Shown piece by piece: positions 1-7,491 of a DNA stretch of 28,808 bases (its first letter is position 1; the number at the start of each line of letters is the position of its first letter). The notes below the pieces were generated by a model. It saw only the letters and a program-made list of their open reading frames with translations. It was not told the DNA's origin and did no database searches. The stretch spans positions 1-28,808 of the forward strand of contig DAOULQ010000197.1 in the NCBI GenBank assembly GCA_034419095.1, read 5' to 3'. The position numbers and the translations under genes were made by a program. This stretch comes from UBA7937 sp034419095 (lineage in GTDB: Bacteria; Chloroflexota; Anaerolineae; UBA7937).

Positions 1-1311
1 GGCTATGATTCCGATCACCCTCTTGCCGAAGGGGAGGTGGGGAAGGTGGGGGTAGCCATCTCTTCCCTGCCGGATATGGAGGTTTTGCTTGAGGGGCTCC
101 CCTTGGATGGGATATCTACCTCCATGACCATCAACGCTACAGCACCTACGCTTTTGGCTATGTATATCGCCGTGGCCAGGAAGCAAGGGGTGGCTCCATC
201 CCGATTGCGAGGCACCATCCAGAACGACATATTGAAGGAGTATGTGGCCCGAGGCACCTATATCTTCCCTCCTCAGGCTTCCATGCGGTTGGTCACCGAT
301 ATCTTCGCCTATTGCCAGCGAGAGATGCCTCGCTGGAACACCATATCTATCAGCGGCTACCATATGAGGGAGGCAGGGGCTACAGCGATCCAGGAAGTGG
401 CCTTCACCTTAGCCAACGCCATCGCCTATGTAGAAGGGGCTCTGGCCAAGGGTTTGGCGGTGGATGAGTTCGCCCCTCGTCTCTCCTTCTTCTTCAGCGC
501 CCATAACGACCTCTTAGAGGAGGTAGCCAAGTTCCGAGCCGTGCGCCGGCTCTGGGCCCACATTATGAAAGAGAGGTTCAAGGCGGAGGCTCCCCGTTCC
601 TGCGTGCTCCGCTTCCACACCCAGACGGCGGGTTCTACCCTCACCGCCCAGCAGCCGGAGAATAACATAGTGCGAGTGGCAGTCCAAGCCCTGGCCGCCG
701 TTCTGGGCGGGACTCAATCGTTGCACACCAACTCCATGGATGAGGCTCTGGCCTTACCCAGTGAGTTGGCGGTGCGGGTCGCTTTGCGGACTCAGCAGAT
801 CATCGCCTGCGAGAGCGGGGTTACCAACACCGTTGACCCCCTGGGGGGCAGTTATTGCCTGGAGAGGTTGACTCGAGAGGTCGAGGAGGGAGCACAAGGT
901 TATATCGATCGGATAGATGATTTAGGAGGAGCGGTCAGGGCTATCGAGGTGGGCTTTATGCAACGGGAGATCGCGGAGAGCGCCTACAAATATCAGCGGG
1001 AGATAGAGGAGGGGAGCCGGGTGATCGTAGGGGTTAACCGCTTCATCAGCTCTCAAGAGAGGCCCAAGAGCCTTCTACGGGTGGATCCTCAAGTGCGAGA
1101 GAAGCAGAGGGAGCGGTTAATCGCTTTGCGGAGGGATCGAGATGGCGATGAGGTCAGAAGAGCGTTAGATGAACTTAAGAGCAGAGCCGAAGGGGGTGGG
1201 AATCTCATGCCCCCGATGCTTTCGTGTGTGGAGGCTCATGTCACCTTAGGGGAGATAAGCGACGTCCTGCGGACGGTACTGGGGGAATATAAACCAACAG
1301 GTGGTCTTTGA
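1..1311 (+). CDS. Methylmalonyl-CoA mutase large (catalytic) subunit, 5' truncated by window edge
   Basis: Adenosylcobalamin-dependent interconversion of (R)-methylmalonyl-CoA and succinyl-CoA in the cytoplasm. The open frame runs from base 1, so the GTG at 37 is internal; 436 residues are visible and about 110 N-terminal residues are missing. Family motifs seen: TIQNDILKEY, RWNTISISGYHMREAGAT, APRLSFFF, FHTQTAG (catalytic His region), GTQSLHTNSMDEALALP and the C-terminal VTLGEISDVLRTVLGEY. Arg84 (codon 250-252), in NDILKEYVARGTY, aligns with Arg207 of Propionibacterium mutase, which binds the substrate carboxylate; this supports methylmalonyl-CoA as substrate. The partner Tyr89 position lies off the window. 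There is no C-terminal B12-binding domain, so a separate small subunit is expected, perhaps upstream. The epimerase gene follows after 39 bp. Identification of the family is firm; substrate is inferred. Confidence 0.93.
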   Translation, partial: GYDSDHPLAEGEVGKVGVAISSLPDMEVLLEGLPLDGISTSMTINATAPTLLAMYIAVARKQGVAPSRLRGTIQNDILKEYVARGTYIFPPQASMRLVTDIFAYCQREMPRWNTISISGYHMREAGATAIQEVAFTLANAIAYVEGALAKGLAVDEFAPRLSFFFSAHNDLLEEVAKFRAVRRLWAHIMKERFKAEAPRSCVLRFHTQTAGSTLTAQQPENNIVRVAVQALAAVLGGTQSLHTNSMDEALALPSELAVRVALRTQQIIACESGVTNTVDPLGGSYCLERLTREVEEGAQGYIDRIDDLGGAVRAIEVGFMQREIAESAYKYQREIEEGSRVIVGVNRFISSQERPKSLLRVDPQVREKQRERLIALRRDRDGDEVRRALDELKSRAEGGGNLMPPMLSCVEAHVTLGEISDVLRTVLGEYKPTGGL

Positions 1312-1350
1312 ATTATGATAGCCAGAGGATGACTGGCGAGGGAGGCGACT

Positions 1351-1953
1351 GTGATAAAGAAGATTGATCATATCGGTATCGCCGTAAAGAGCATAGAGGA
1401 GACGCTGACTTTCTATAAGACCCTGGGCCTCAGGATGGCTCATACCGAGGCGGAGTCTGAGCAGCGAGTGGTGGTGGCTTTCTTGCCTGCTGGGGAGAGC
1501 GAGGTGGAACTGCTCGAGCCCATAGACGAGGAAGGGCCAGTAGCCCGTTTTCTGGATAAGCGGGGAGAAGGGATGCACCATATCTGTTTTGAGGTGCAGG
1601 AGATAGAAGTGATATTGGCTCGCCTGGAGGAGAGGGGGGTGGCACTGATCGATAGGGAGCCCCGCATAGGCACGGGAGGTAAGAAGATAGCCTTCGTCCA
1701 CCCTGAAGACGCCCATGGTGTTTTGATAGAGTTGTACCAGAAACTCCCTGATGAGAAGATACCTCCCTTAGTGGATCTGGACGCTTTGCGAGAGAGGCTG
1801 CGGCTGCAGAGTGAAGCCACACGGGAGAGGCTGCGGCTACAAAGCGAAGCCGCACGGGAGAGGTTACGGCTACAGAGCGAAGCCGCTCGTGCGGGGCTGG
1901 AGGGTTTCCTATCGGCTCTGCAAAAGAAGGACGATGGCCAAGACGAGGGGTAG
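1351..1953 (+). CDS. mce: Methylmalonyl-CoA epimerase with C-terminal repeat extension
   Basis: VOC-fold enzyme that interconverts (S)- and (R)-methylmalonyl-CoA, linking propionyl-CoA carboxylase to the mutase. GTG start with GGGAGG five bases upstream (1340-1345). The family fold spans about residues 1-132. Likely metal ligands are His7 (KIDHIGIAV), His76/His77 (GEGMHHICFEV) and Glu127 (GVLIELYQK). Typical epimerases end near residue 130-140. This one is 200 residues and carries three tandem 11-residue repeats (residues 147-179, RERLRLQSEAA type), probably a charged helix or coiled coil, and a short basic/acidic tail. It lies between the mutase and the cobalamin adenosyltransferase gene, apparently in one operon. 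Another VOC enzyme is possible, but the context favours epimerase. Confidence 0.88.
   Translation: MIKKIDHIGIAVKSIEETLTFYKTLGLRMAHTEAESEQRVVVAFLPAGESEVELLEPIDEEGPVARFLDKRGEGMHHICFEVQEIEVILARLEERGVALIDREPRIGTGGKKIAFVHPEDAHGVLIELYQKLPDEKIPPLVDLDALRERLRLQSEATRERLRLQSEAARERLRLQSEAARAGLEGFLSALQKKDDGQDEG
1789..1887 (+). repeat. Three tandem 33-bp repeats inside the epimerase gene
   Basis: Units at 1789-1821, 1822-1854 and 1855-1887. Each encodes R-E-R-L-R-L-Q-S-E-A-(A/T). Differences between units are almost all synonymous (for example ctg/cta/tta, cag/caa, agt/agc), so the peptide is conserved more than the DNA. An 11-residue period fits a hendecad helix. Confidence 0.92.
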
Positions 1954-1972
1954 AGGGGCCGGGGAGGATAGA

Positions 1973-2500
1973 GTGGGTTTGAAGCAGGGGTTGGTGCAGG
2001 TCTACACCGGCGAGGGGAAGGGGAAGACGACGGCCGCCCTGGGCCTGGCTATGAGGGCGGCTGGCCATGGCCTGAAGGTCTATATCATCCAATTCATGAA
2101 AGGCTGGCCCTATTATGGGGAACTGAAAACTGTGGGCGGCCACCCTCAGATCACCCTCCGACAGTTTGGGCGGCCGGAGTTCGTAGATCCGGAGAAGCCA
2201 GAATCTGTGGATAGAGAGATGGCCCAGGAGGCGTTCCGAGAGGCGCGCCGGGTTCTCGTCTCTGGCTCTTATGACTTGGTGATCCTCGATGAAGTTAATG
2301 TGGCCTTGAAGTACGAACTGATAGAATTAAAAGAAGTTCTGGCTCTCATGGAGGAGAAACCAGAGCATGTAGAGTTGGTCCTCACGGGGCGGTACGCCCC
2401 TCCCGAGATCATCGAGCGGGCGGATCTGGTCACCGAGATGCGGGAGATCAAACACCCGTACAAAAGGGGCGTCAAAGGTCGCAAGGGGATGGAATATTGA
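1973..2500 (+). CDS. cobO: ATP:cob(I)alamin (corrinoid) adenosyltransferase, CobO/CobA type
   Basis: Transfers the adenosyl group of ATP to cob(I)alamin, making the cofactor that both neighbouring mutases need. The protein (175 aa from this start) has an N-terminal P-loop GEGKGKTT (residues 13-20), the VYIIQFMKG strand, a Walker B-like LVILDEVNVAL and the C-terminal LTGRYAPPEIIERADLVTEM/HPYKRGVKGRKG segment typical of CobO. The GTG at 1973 is chosen because GGGGAGG (1961-1967) precedes it by five bases and the protein then begins where short CobO proteins begin. An ATG at 1934 would give 13 more residues but overlaps the epimerase stop. The frame is also open further upstream, through the epimerase repeats, with low-complexity Gly/Arg sequence that does not look like protein. 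Function is well supported; start fairly sure. Confidence 0.93.
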   Translation: MGLKQGLVQVYTGEGKGKTTAALGLAMRAAGHGLKVYIIQFMKGWPYYGELKTVGGHPQITLRQFGRPEFVDPEKPESVDREMAQEAFREARRVLVSGSYDLVILDEVNVALKYELIELKEVLALMEEKPEHVELVLTGRYAPPEIIERADLVTEMREIKHPYKRGVKGRKGMEY

Positions 2501-2528
2501 ACCTTTGTGTCATCTCCTGGAGGTTGAC

Positions 2529-4190
2529 ATGTCCGTTAGGGAAGAGGTAGCGAGGATAAGGGAGAGCCGGGCTAGGTGGGAGGGGACTCTCAAGGGCTCC
2601 GAGCGGAGGGAGGGTTTCTTTACTATGTCGGGGTTACCTATCGAGCGCCTCTACACACCGGAGGAGGTGGAAGATCTGGATTACCTGCGAGATCTGGGCT
2701 TCGCCGGCGACTACCCCTTCACTAGAGGGATTCATCCCACCATGTATCGGGGGCGGCTTTGGACTATGCGGATGTTCGCCGGCTACGGGACCGCTGAGGA
2801 GACCAACGCCCGCTTTAAGTATCTCTTGGAGCATGGGGAGACAGGGCTCTCGGTGGCCTTCGATTACCCTACCCTCTACGGCTACGACACCGATGACCCG
2901 GAAGCGGAGGGAGAGTTCGGCAAGTGTGGGGTGGCTATCTCCTCCCTGGCCGATATGGAGATCCTCCTTGAGGGTATTCCCCTCGATGAAGTGACCACCT
3001 CCATGACCATCAACGGGCCGGCAGCGGTGGTCTGGGCCATGTACATAGCCGCGGCGGAGAAACAGGGCGTCCCCCAGGAAAAGTTAGGTGGCACTATCCA
3101 GAACGATATCTTGAAGGAGTATATAGCCCAGAAGTCGTTCATCTTCCCTCCCGAGCCCTCCATGCGCCTCATCGTGGATACCTTCGAATACGGTTCCCAA
3201 TATGTGCCTCGCTGGAATACCATCTCCATAAGCGGTTACCATATCCGTGAGGCAGGGGCTACGGCGGCTGAAGAACTAGCCTTCACTTTGGCTGATGGAT
3301 TCGCCTACGTGGAAGAGGCGGTGAAACGGGGGCTCAAGTTAGATGAGTTCGCCCCTCGCCTCTCTTTCTTCTTCAACGCCCATAACGACTTCTTCGAGGA
3401 GGTCGCCAAATATAGAGCCGCCAGGAGGATATGGGCTCGCGGGATGCGGGAACGTTTCGGGGCCAAGAACCCGCGATCTTGGTGGCTCCGTTTCCATACC
3501 CAGACGGCAGGGGTCTCCCTCACCGCCCAACAGCCGGAGAATAATGTGGTGCGAGTGGCTATCCAGGCCTTGGCCGCCGTCTTGGGAGGGACGCAATCGC
3601 TTCACACCAATTCCATGGACGAGGCTTTGGCCTTGCCCAGCGAAGTGGCAGCACGAGTGGCCCTCCGCACCCAGCAGATCATCGCCCACGAGAGCGGAGT
3701 GACCAACACCATCGACCCTCTGGGTGGGAGCTACTACCTAGAGGCTCTCACCAATCGCTTGGAGAGGGAAGCCTACCGGATATTCGACGAGATCGAGGCT
3801 TTGGGAGGTGTGGTCCCGGCTATCGAAGCGGGCTACTTCCAGCGGAAGATAGCGGAGAGCGCCTACAAGTATCAGCGGGAGATAGATAGCGGCGACTGCA
3901 TTATCGTGGGGGTAAACGAATATCAACTCGATGAACCTTTGCGGATACCTCTTCTTTACCTGGATCCTGAGGGGGAGGGGCGACAGCGGCAAAGGTTGGC
4001 CAGGGTGCGGAGGGAGCGGGACAACAAGGAGTTGAAGAGGGGGCTTGAGGCCCTGCGAGATGCAGCAAAGGGCTCGGAGAATTTGATGCCCTACATCCTA
4101 GATGCGGTGAGGGCCTATGGTACCCTGGGAGAGATCTGCGGGGTGCTAAGACAGGTCTTTGGAGAGTATAGAGAGCCGGTGGTGATTTGA
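2529..4190 (+). CDS. icmA: Acyl-CoA mutase large subunit, isobutyryl-CoA mutase (IcmA)-like
   Basis: Adenosylcobalamin-dependent carbon-skeleton mutase, 553 aa, complete but without a B12-binding domain, so it needs a separate small subunit. The ATG at 2529 has GGAGG at 2519-2523; a TTG at 2505 in frame would add eight residues upstream of that site. Two pocket positions decide specificity in this family: Tyr89/Arg207 in methylmalonyl-CoA mutase versus Phe80/Gln198 in Streptomyces IcmA. Here they are Phe83 (codon 2775-2777, TMRMFAGYG) and Gln201 (codon 3129-3131, KEYIAQKSF), with the same spacing of 118 residues. This predicts an uncharged C4 substrate, most likely isobutyryl-CoA/n-butyryl-CoA. 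Catalytic FHTQTAG and TAQQPENN are intact. The gene is a close paralogue of the mutase at 1-1311. Family certain; the IcmA assignment rests on these residues. Confidence 0.85.
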   Translation: MSVREEVARIRESRARWEGTLKGSERREGFFTMSGLPIERLYTPEEVEDLDYLRDLGFAGDYPFTRGIHPTMYRGRLWTMRMFAGYGTAEETNARFKYLLEHGETGLSVAFDYPTLYGYDTDDPEAEGEFGKCGVAISSLADMEILLEGIPLDEVTTSMTINGPAAVVWAMYIAAAEKQGVPQEKLGGTIQNDILKEYIAQKSFIFPPEPSMRLIVDTFEYGSQYVPRWNTISISGYHIREAGATAAEELAFTLADGFAYVEEAVKRGLKLDEFAPRLSFFFNAHNDFFEEVAKYRAARRIWARGMRERFGAKNPRSWWLRFHTQTAGVSLTAQQPENNVVRVAIQALAAVLGGTQSLHTNSMDEALALPSEVAARVALRTQQIIAHESGVTNTIDPLGGSYYLEALTNRLEREAYRIFDEIEALGGVVPAIEAGYFQRKIAESAYKYQREIDSGDCIIVGVNEYQLDEPLRIPLLYLDPEGEGRQRQRLARVRRERDNKELKRGLEALRDAAKGSENLMPYILDAVRAYGTLGEICGVLRQVFGEYREPVVI

Positions 4191-4209
4191 TTCTAATAAG
4201 GGAGGCGAA

Positions 4210-5124
4210 ATGCCCAAGAGGATAGAGGTAAAGCGGGAGGAGCGCAAATATCAGAACCGAGGGGTGGAGATAGACCTGCCCCAGGCTTATGATGAGTTGG
4301 AGGCGAAGTGTATCGACGTCATCTACGAGACTTTGGAGCGTTACCCCAAAGCCACCCGCATGTATGAGATCTTGGTGGGGGATCTAGAGGTGCGGGCCAA
4401 CTGGGATATGGCGGATTATATCGCCGTCGTCAAATTGAACTTCAACGACCATGGCGAGATCCACGCCAAGGTGGCCGCAGCCAGCGCCATCACTATGCTC
4501 AAGTTGCTGGTGGAGGCGGGGGTGCAGCCCGATGTGGTGGCCTCGGGCGCCGGTGATCTGGACGATGCCTTTCTGGTGGTCCTCACCGGGTCTCTCCTCC
4601 ACGACTTGGGGAACCAGATCCACAGAGAGGAGCACGCCCATTGGGGGGTCTATCTGGCCTTGCCCATCCTGGATCGCTTGCTGCCCCAGATCTACGACGA
4701 TCCGGAGCAGCGGATCGAACTGAGGGGTTTCATACTCCATAGCATCCATTGCCACGGTGTGGAGCCAGAGCCCTTGACTTTGGAGGCGGGGCTGGTGGCG
4801 GTGGCTGATGGCTGCGATCTCACCAAGGGACGGGGGCGGATGGCCTTCGACCTGGGGAATATCAATATCCATACCGTCTCGGCCCTCTCCATCGAGGAGG
4901 TGTTGATCACCAAAGGCGAGGAATACCCGGTGGAGATCGTGGCCTTGATGTGCAATTCGGCGGGCATCTTCCAAGTGCAGGAGACCCTGACGGATAAGAT
5001 ATTGCATAGCCCTCTGGCGGGTTACGTCACCGTGCGAGCCACCACCCAGCCCGAGGATAGGCCCATAGACGCCCGCATAGTCCACTCCATATCCCTCAAG
5101 GGAAGGCACTTCATCACCGCCTAG
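4210..5124 (+). CDS. HD-domain metal-dependent phosphohydrolase-like protein
   Basis: 304 aa. The ATG is preceded by GGGAGG (4200-4205) four bases away, and the gene starts 19 bp after the mutase stop, so it is probably in the same transcript. An HD-type metal site can be traced: His85 (GEIHAKVA), His131-Asp132 (LLHDLGN), His138, His142/144, His177-182 (HSIHCHG) and Asp200 (VADGCD). Residues 210-304 form an additional C-terminal domain rich in beta-strand-like sequence that I do not recognise. No transmembrane segment. HD proteins hydrolyse phosphate esters, often of nucleotides, but the substrate cannot be read here. The next gene resembles a nucleoside deoxyribosyltransferase, so a linked nucleotide-related role is possible. 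No obvious role in the mutase pathway is visible. Confidence 0.8.
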   Translation: MPKRIEVKREERKYQNRGVEIDLPQAYDELEAKCIDVIYETLERYPKATRMYEILVGDLEVRANWDMADYIAVVKLNFNDHGEIHAKVAAASAITMLKLLVEAGVQPDVVASGAGDLDDAFLVVLTGSLLHDLGNQIHREEHAHWGVYLALPILDRLLPQIYDDPEQRIELRGFILHSIHCHGVEPEPLTLEAGLVAVADGCDLTKGRGRMAFDLGNINIHTVSALSIEEVLITKGEEYPVEIVALMCNSAGIFQVQETLTDKILHSPLAGYVTVRATTQPEDRPIDARIVHSISLKGRHFITA

Positions 5125-5137
5125 AAAGGGTTGTCTA

Positions 5138-5569
5138 TTGCGCGTTTTCATCGCCGGGATCATGCAAGGGTCACTACCCGGGGTAGAGGTGCATGGCCAG
5201 GAGTACCGAGGCGCCATCCGAGAGATCATCCTGGCCAGCCACCCGGAGGCCGAAATCGTAGACCCCTGGGAGTTACACCCCGCAAGCCCCTCTTACGATG
5301 CTGAGAGGGGTAAGCGGACATTTTTAGAATTGATCGAGGAGGCGGGTAGAGCCGATATAGTGGTGGCCTACCTCTCCCAGGCCAGCATGGGCACGGCCCT
5401 CGAGATGTGGCGGGCTTACGCGAAAGGCGTCCCCATCCTCACCATCTCCCCTCTGGCGGAGAACTGGGTGGTGAAGTTCGTTTCTACGGAGGTAGTTGCC
5501 ACGCTGGAGGAGTTTGAGGCTTTCGTGAGGGAAGGTGGCTTGGAGGAGTTGCGGGGACCGTCGACTTAG
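5138..5569 (+). CDS. Nucleoside 2-deoxyribosyltransferase-like protein
   Basis: 143 aa, TTG start (LRVFIAGIMQG, read as Met) with an AAAGGG Shine-Dalgarno seven bases upstream, 13 bp after the HD gene. The N-terminal strand VFIAG, the central ADIVVAYLSQASMGTALEMW with a Gly-Thr-Ala-x-Glu motif (candidate catalytic Glu), and the following A-x-x-KGVPILTIS strand match the Rossmann-like fold of nucleoside deoxyribosyltransferase-like proteins. Such proteins cleave or transfer N-glycosidic bonds of nucleosides or nucleotides, but many members have unknown substrates. The tight pairing with an HD-domain gene suggests the two act together. Fold assignment moderate; substrate unknown. Confidence 0.65.
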   Translation: MRVFIAGIMQGSLPGVEVHGQEYRGAIREIILASHPEAEIVDPWELHPASPSYDAERGKRTFLELIEEAGRADIVVAYLSQASMGTALEMWRAYAKGVPILTISPLAENWVVKFVSTEVVATLEEFEAFVREGGLEELRGPST

Positions 5570-5600
5570 TCCTGGACCAAGTCAACTTCCTTGACCAGGA
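5570..5600 (+). terminator. Imperfect hairpin just after the mutase operon
   Basis: TCCTGG pairs with CCAGGA and CAAG with CTTG, with an A-A mismatch and one bulge. It starts one base after the stop codon of the preceding gene. There is no T-run, so it may stabilise the mRNA end or help Rho-dependent termination rather than act as an intrinsic terminator. A second small palindrome, GTTAGC-CC-GCTAAC, lies at 5637-5650. Confidence 0.35.
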
Positions 5601-5703
5601 GCCATGCACATTCTAGTGGATGTTATGTAAGCAGTAGTTAGCCCGCTAACACACTAGGCATGAATGGATTAACCACCACTACTCAGGACAAAATGAACAC
5701 AGC

Positions 5704-6177
5704 ATGACCACCGAACAGATTCTCACCCTCGTCATTGCCCTCTATGGGGCGATCCTGGCAACAGCCCTTGGAGTGCGCGAATTCAGAGCAGAGAAGCGCC
5801 GCATCAGCGTCATTCTTGAATACATCGCCTTCTATGAGCGAGCGCAATTAATCGTGGCTAACGTCGGCCACCGTCCAATAACCATCTCAGAGATCGGAAT
5901 GGAGATTTGGAGGGAGGGCAGCGGGCCAGGCCATTGGGAGACGGTGCCCCGAGGATACCTGTTTGCTTCCGACACTGAACCTGAGCACTTGCCCGTGACA
6001 CTTGGCGATGGTGAGCACGCCACGCTGCCGCTCTCTGAAGTCGTCAGCCGTTATCTTCTAGAGAATCGCATGAGAGCGAAAGTGTGCGTGTACGACGTCG
6101 AGGGAAAGGCCTATCGAAGGTTCACGAGGCGGGTTTATGACCCCAAGTGGGGGGTCTACAGCAAGATGGACCATTAG
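5704..6177 (+). CDS. Hypothetical protein with N-terminal membrane anchor
   Basis: 157 aa, not recognised. Residues about 5-24 (ILTLVIALYGAILATALGV) form one hydrophobic segment, followed at once by a basic stretch (REFRAEKRR), so the protein is probably anchored with the rest on the cytoplasmic side. The remainder looks like a small beta-rich domain (ISVILEY, AQLIVANVGHRPITISEIGMEI). No Shine-Dalgarno of the GGAGG type precedes the ATG. Instead a five-codon reading frame (ATG at 5693, stop TGA at 5705-5707) overlaps the start. The gene stands alone between two converging blocks, which suggests an accessory gene. I cannot assign a function. Confidence 0.6.
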   Translation: MTTEQILTLVIALYGAILATALGVREFRAEKRRISVILEYIAFYERAQLIVANVGHRPITISEIGMEIWREGSGPGHWETVPRGYLFASDTEPEHLPVTLGDGEHATLPLSEVVSRYLLENRMRAKVCVYDVEGKAYRRFTRRVYDPKWGVYSKMDH

Positions 6178-6217
6178 TGTTGCCCAGCCAGGGCCCGACT
6201 CATGCACGCTCCCTAGA

Positions 6218-6631
6218 CTAGTGACCCAGCACCCTCTCGCTCTTGTCCCTCCTCTGCCAGATGAGGGTTATAGAGGCGAACCCCTCTAACAGTTCCTCGA
6301 CCTTGTCTCGAAGGGGCATCAAGTGGGGTTTCTTCGTCTTCCACCTTCTAGCCACCTGATAGAGGATCAGTCGGCTGTCGCCCCTGACCTCTAGCGAGAA
6401 TTTTTGGGGAGAGCGGCCGGCCTTGCGGATGGTGGCGGCTAGATCCTCAAGAGCGGCGATGAGGGTTCGGTATTCGGCCTCGTTGGAGGTCATATCCTCC
6501 TGGAAGTTGAGGCGTTGGGTTCTACTTTTGCCATCCTTATTTCTGACCAGGACGTAACTGCCATATCCTGGCCCAGGGTTGCCTAGGCTTCCCCCGTCGA
6601 AGATCAAGGTATAATCCGTCTTTTCCATCAT
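6218..6631 (-). CDS. RNase HI-family (RVT_3-like) protein
   Basis: 137 aa with the RNase H fold: first strand with Asp12 in IFDGGSLGNPGPG, Glu53 in SNEAEY, Asp85 in RGDSRLI, and the helix VEELLEGF before a final ITLIWQRR strand. RNase HI enzymes cleave the RNA strand of RNA/DNA hybrids. The fourth acidic residue, usually in a C-terminal A-D-x-L-A motif, is not seen: the protein ends RRDKSERVLGH. It may therefore be a variant enzyme or a non-catalytic relative. Two ATG codons in a row could start it (6631 or 6628). It is the last gene of the minus-strand block, 30 bp after the cupin. Confidence 0.8.
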   Translation of the reverse strand: MMEKTDYTLIFDGGSLGNPGPGYGSYVLVRNKDGKSRTQRLNFQEDMTSNEAEYRTLIAALEDLAATIRKAGRSPQKFSLEVRGDSRLILYQVARRWKTKKPHLMPLRDKVEELLEGFASITLIWQRRDKSERVLGH

Positions 6632-6661
6632 CTATTTGCCCTGTCCCAAACCCGACAGGAT

Positions 6662-6985
6662 CTAGCGATAATCCTCTCGGGGCGGGTGCCAAGCATCTAT
6701 AGCCTTGGTGGGCAGGTGAAGAACCCTAGCCCCGTGTTCCACGTTTGGCGGGATGGTGACGCCTTCGCCTTTTCCCAGGACCCTTGTCTCGTCTCCCAGG
6801 GTGAACTCCATCTCCCCTTCGGCGATGTAAGTGATCTGTTCGTGGGGGTGTTTATGCATAGGCACTATGGAATGGGGGGCAAAGTCGAAAAAGGTCAACA
6901 TAACGTTATCCAAGTAGACGGCGCGTCGGCTTACCCCTTCCATGGCTTGAGTTGCGGTCAGTTCATCCACTTTGAAGAAAGGCAT
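6662..6985 (-). CDS. Small cupin-domain protein
   Basis: 107 aa single-domain cupin. The metal-binding motif is visible as His44-x-His46 (MHKHPHEQITYIAEGE) with Glu49 or Gln50, and His84 (NVEHGARV). The P-P-N-V-E-H motif closes the barrel. GAGGAGG lies eight bases before the ATG. The gene begins 14 bp after the biotin carrier protein stop, so it should be co-transcribed with the carboxylase genes. Such small cupins may bind metals or small ligands as sensors or isomerases; the role here is unknown. Confidence 0.8.
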   Translation of the reverse strand: MPFFKVDELTATQAMEGVSRRAVYLDNVMLTFFDFAPHSIVPMHKHPHEQITYIAEGEMEFTLGDETRVLGKGEGVTIPPNVEHGARVLHLPTKAIDAWHPPREDYR

Positions 6986-6999
6986 CTTTGTGGCCTCCT

Positions 7000-7491
7000 C
7001 TATCCTATCACCACCAGCACTTGATCTTTGTCCACCACCTGGCCCGGGGAGACGCGGATCGCTTTCACCCTTCCTGCCCTGGGCGCCCGGAGTTCGTTCT
7101 CCATCTTCATCGCTTCTAGGATGATGAGCCCTTGGCCGATCTTCACCTTCTGGCCGGAGATGACGGGCACGGCGACTACCAAACCGGGCATGGGGGCCTT
7201 CACTGCCACCTCACCTGATGGAACCCTCGCCGGGGCCTCCATCAGACGCCTGGCGCGCTCATCGGTCACGCGAACGTTGTACATCTCCCCCTCTAGAAGT
7301 ATGCGGAACTCTTCCCTTTCCCGCTCCACTATCAATTCGTAGGAACGGTTGTCTAGGAGTAGGGAGAAGAGGGAGTAGCCATCGATGTTCTGGATGTCTA
7401 CCTGATGGGGGACGCCGTCTATGTCCATCTCTCCATCGCTGCCCACTTCGATGTTGTAGGTCTTATTGCCTACCTTGACCACGTATTTCAC
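7000..7491 (-). CDS. Biotin carboxyl carrier protein of acyl-CoA carboxylase
   Basis: 163 aa. The C-terminal biotinyl domain (about residues 95-163) contains APMPGLV and the EAMKMEN biotinylation motif with Lys129 as the biotin-accepting residue, followed by PRAGRVKAIRVSPGQVV. Residues 1-90 form a beta-rich N-terminal region seen in carriers of propionyl-CoA or oxaloacetate-type carboxylases. GTG start; its GTGA overlaps the stop codon of the biotin carboxylase (7488-7491), so the two are translationally coupled. It carries carboxybiotin between the biotin carboxylase and the carboxyltransferase at 9257-10807. BirA at 17861 is the likely modifying enzyme. Confidence 0.93.
   Translation of the reverse strand: MKYVVKVGNKTYNIEVGSDGEMDIDGVPHQVDIQNIDGYSLFSLLLDNRSYELIVEREREEFRILLEGEMYNVRVTDERARRLMEAPARVPSGEVAVKAPMPGLVVAVPVISGQKVKIGQGLIILEAMKMENELRAPRAGRVKAIRVSPGQVVDKDQVLVVIG

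Noticed and set aside
1811..1972. Upstream extension of the CobO frame through the epimerase repeats
   Set aside because: The added sequence is Gly/Arg/Lys-rich shadow translation of the 33-bp repeats. The GTG at 1973 has a far better ribosome site and the usual CobO N-terminus.
1430..2143. 237-aa antisense frame over the epimerase/CobO junction
   Set aside because: Low-complexity Pro/Ser/Arg sequence opposite two well-supported genes.
4384..5229. 281-aa open frame antisense to the HD-domain gene
   Set aside because: The plus strand shows a clear HD protein with good start and metal motifs; the antisense product is Gln/His/Gly-rich shadow sequence.
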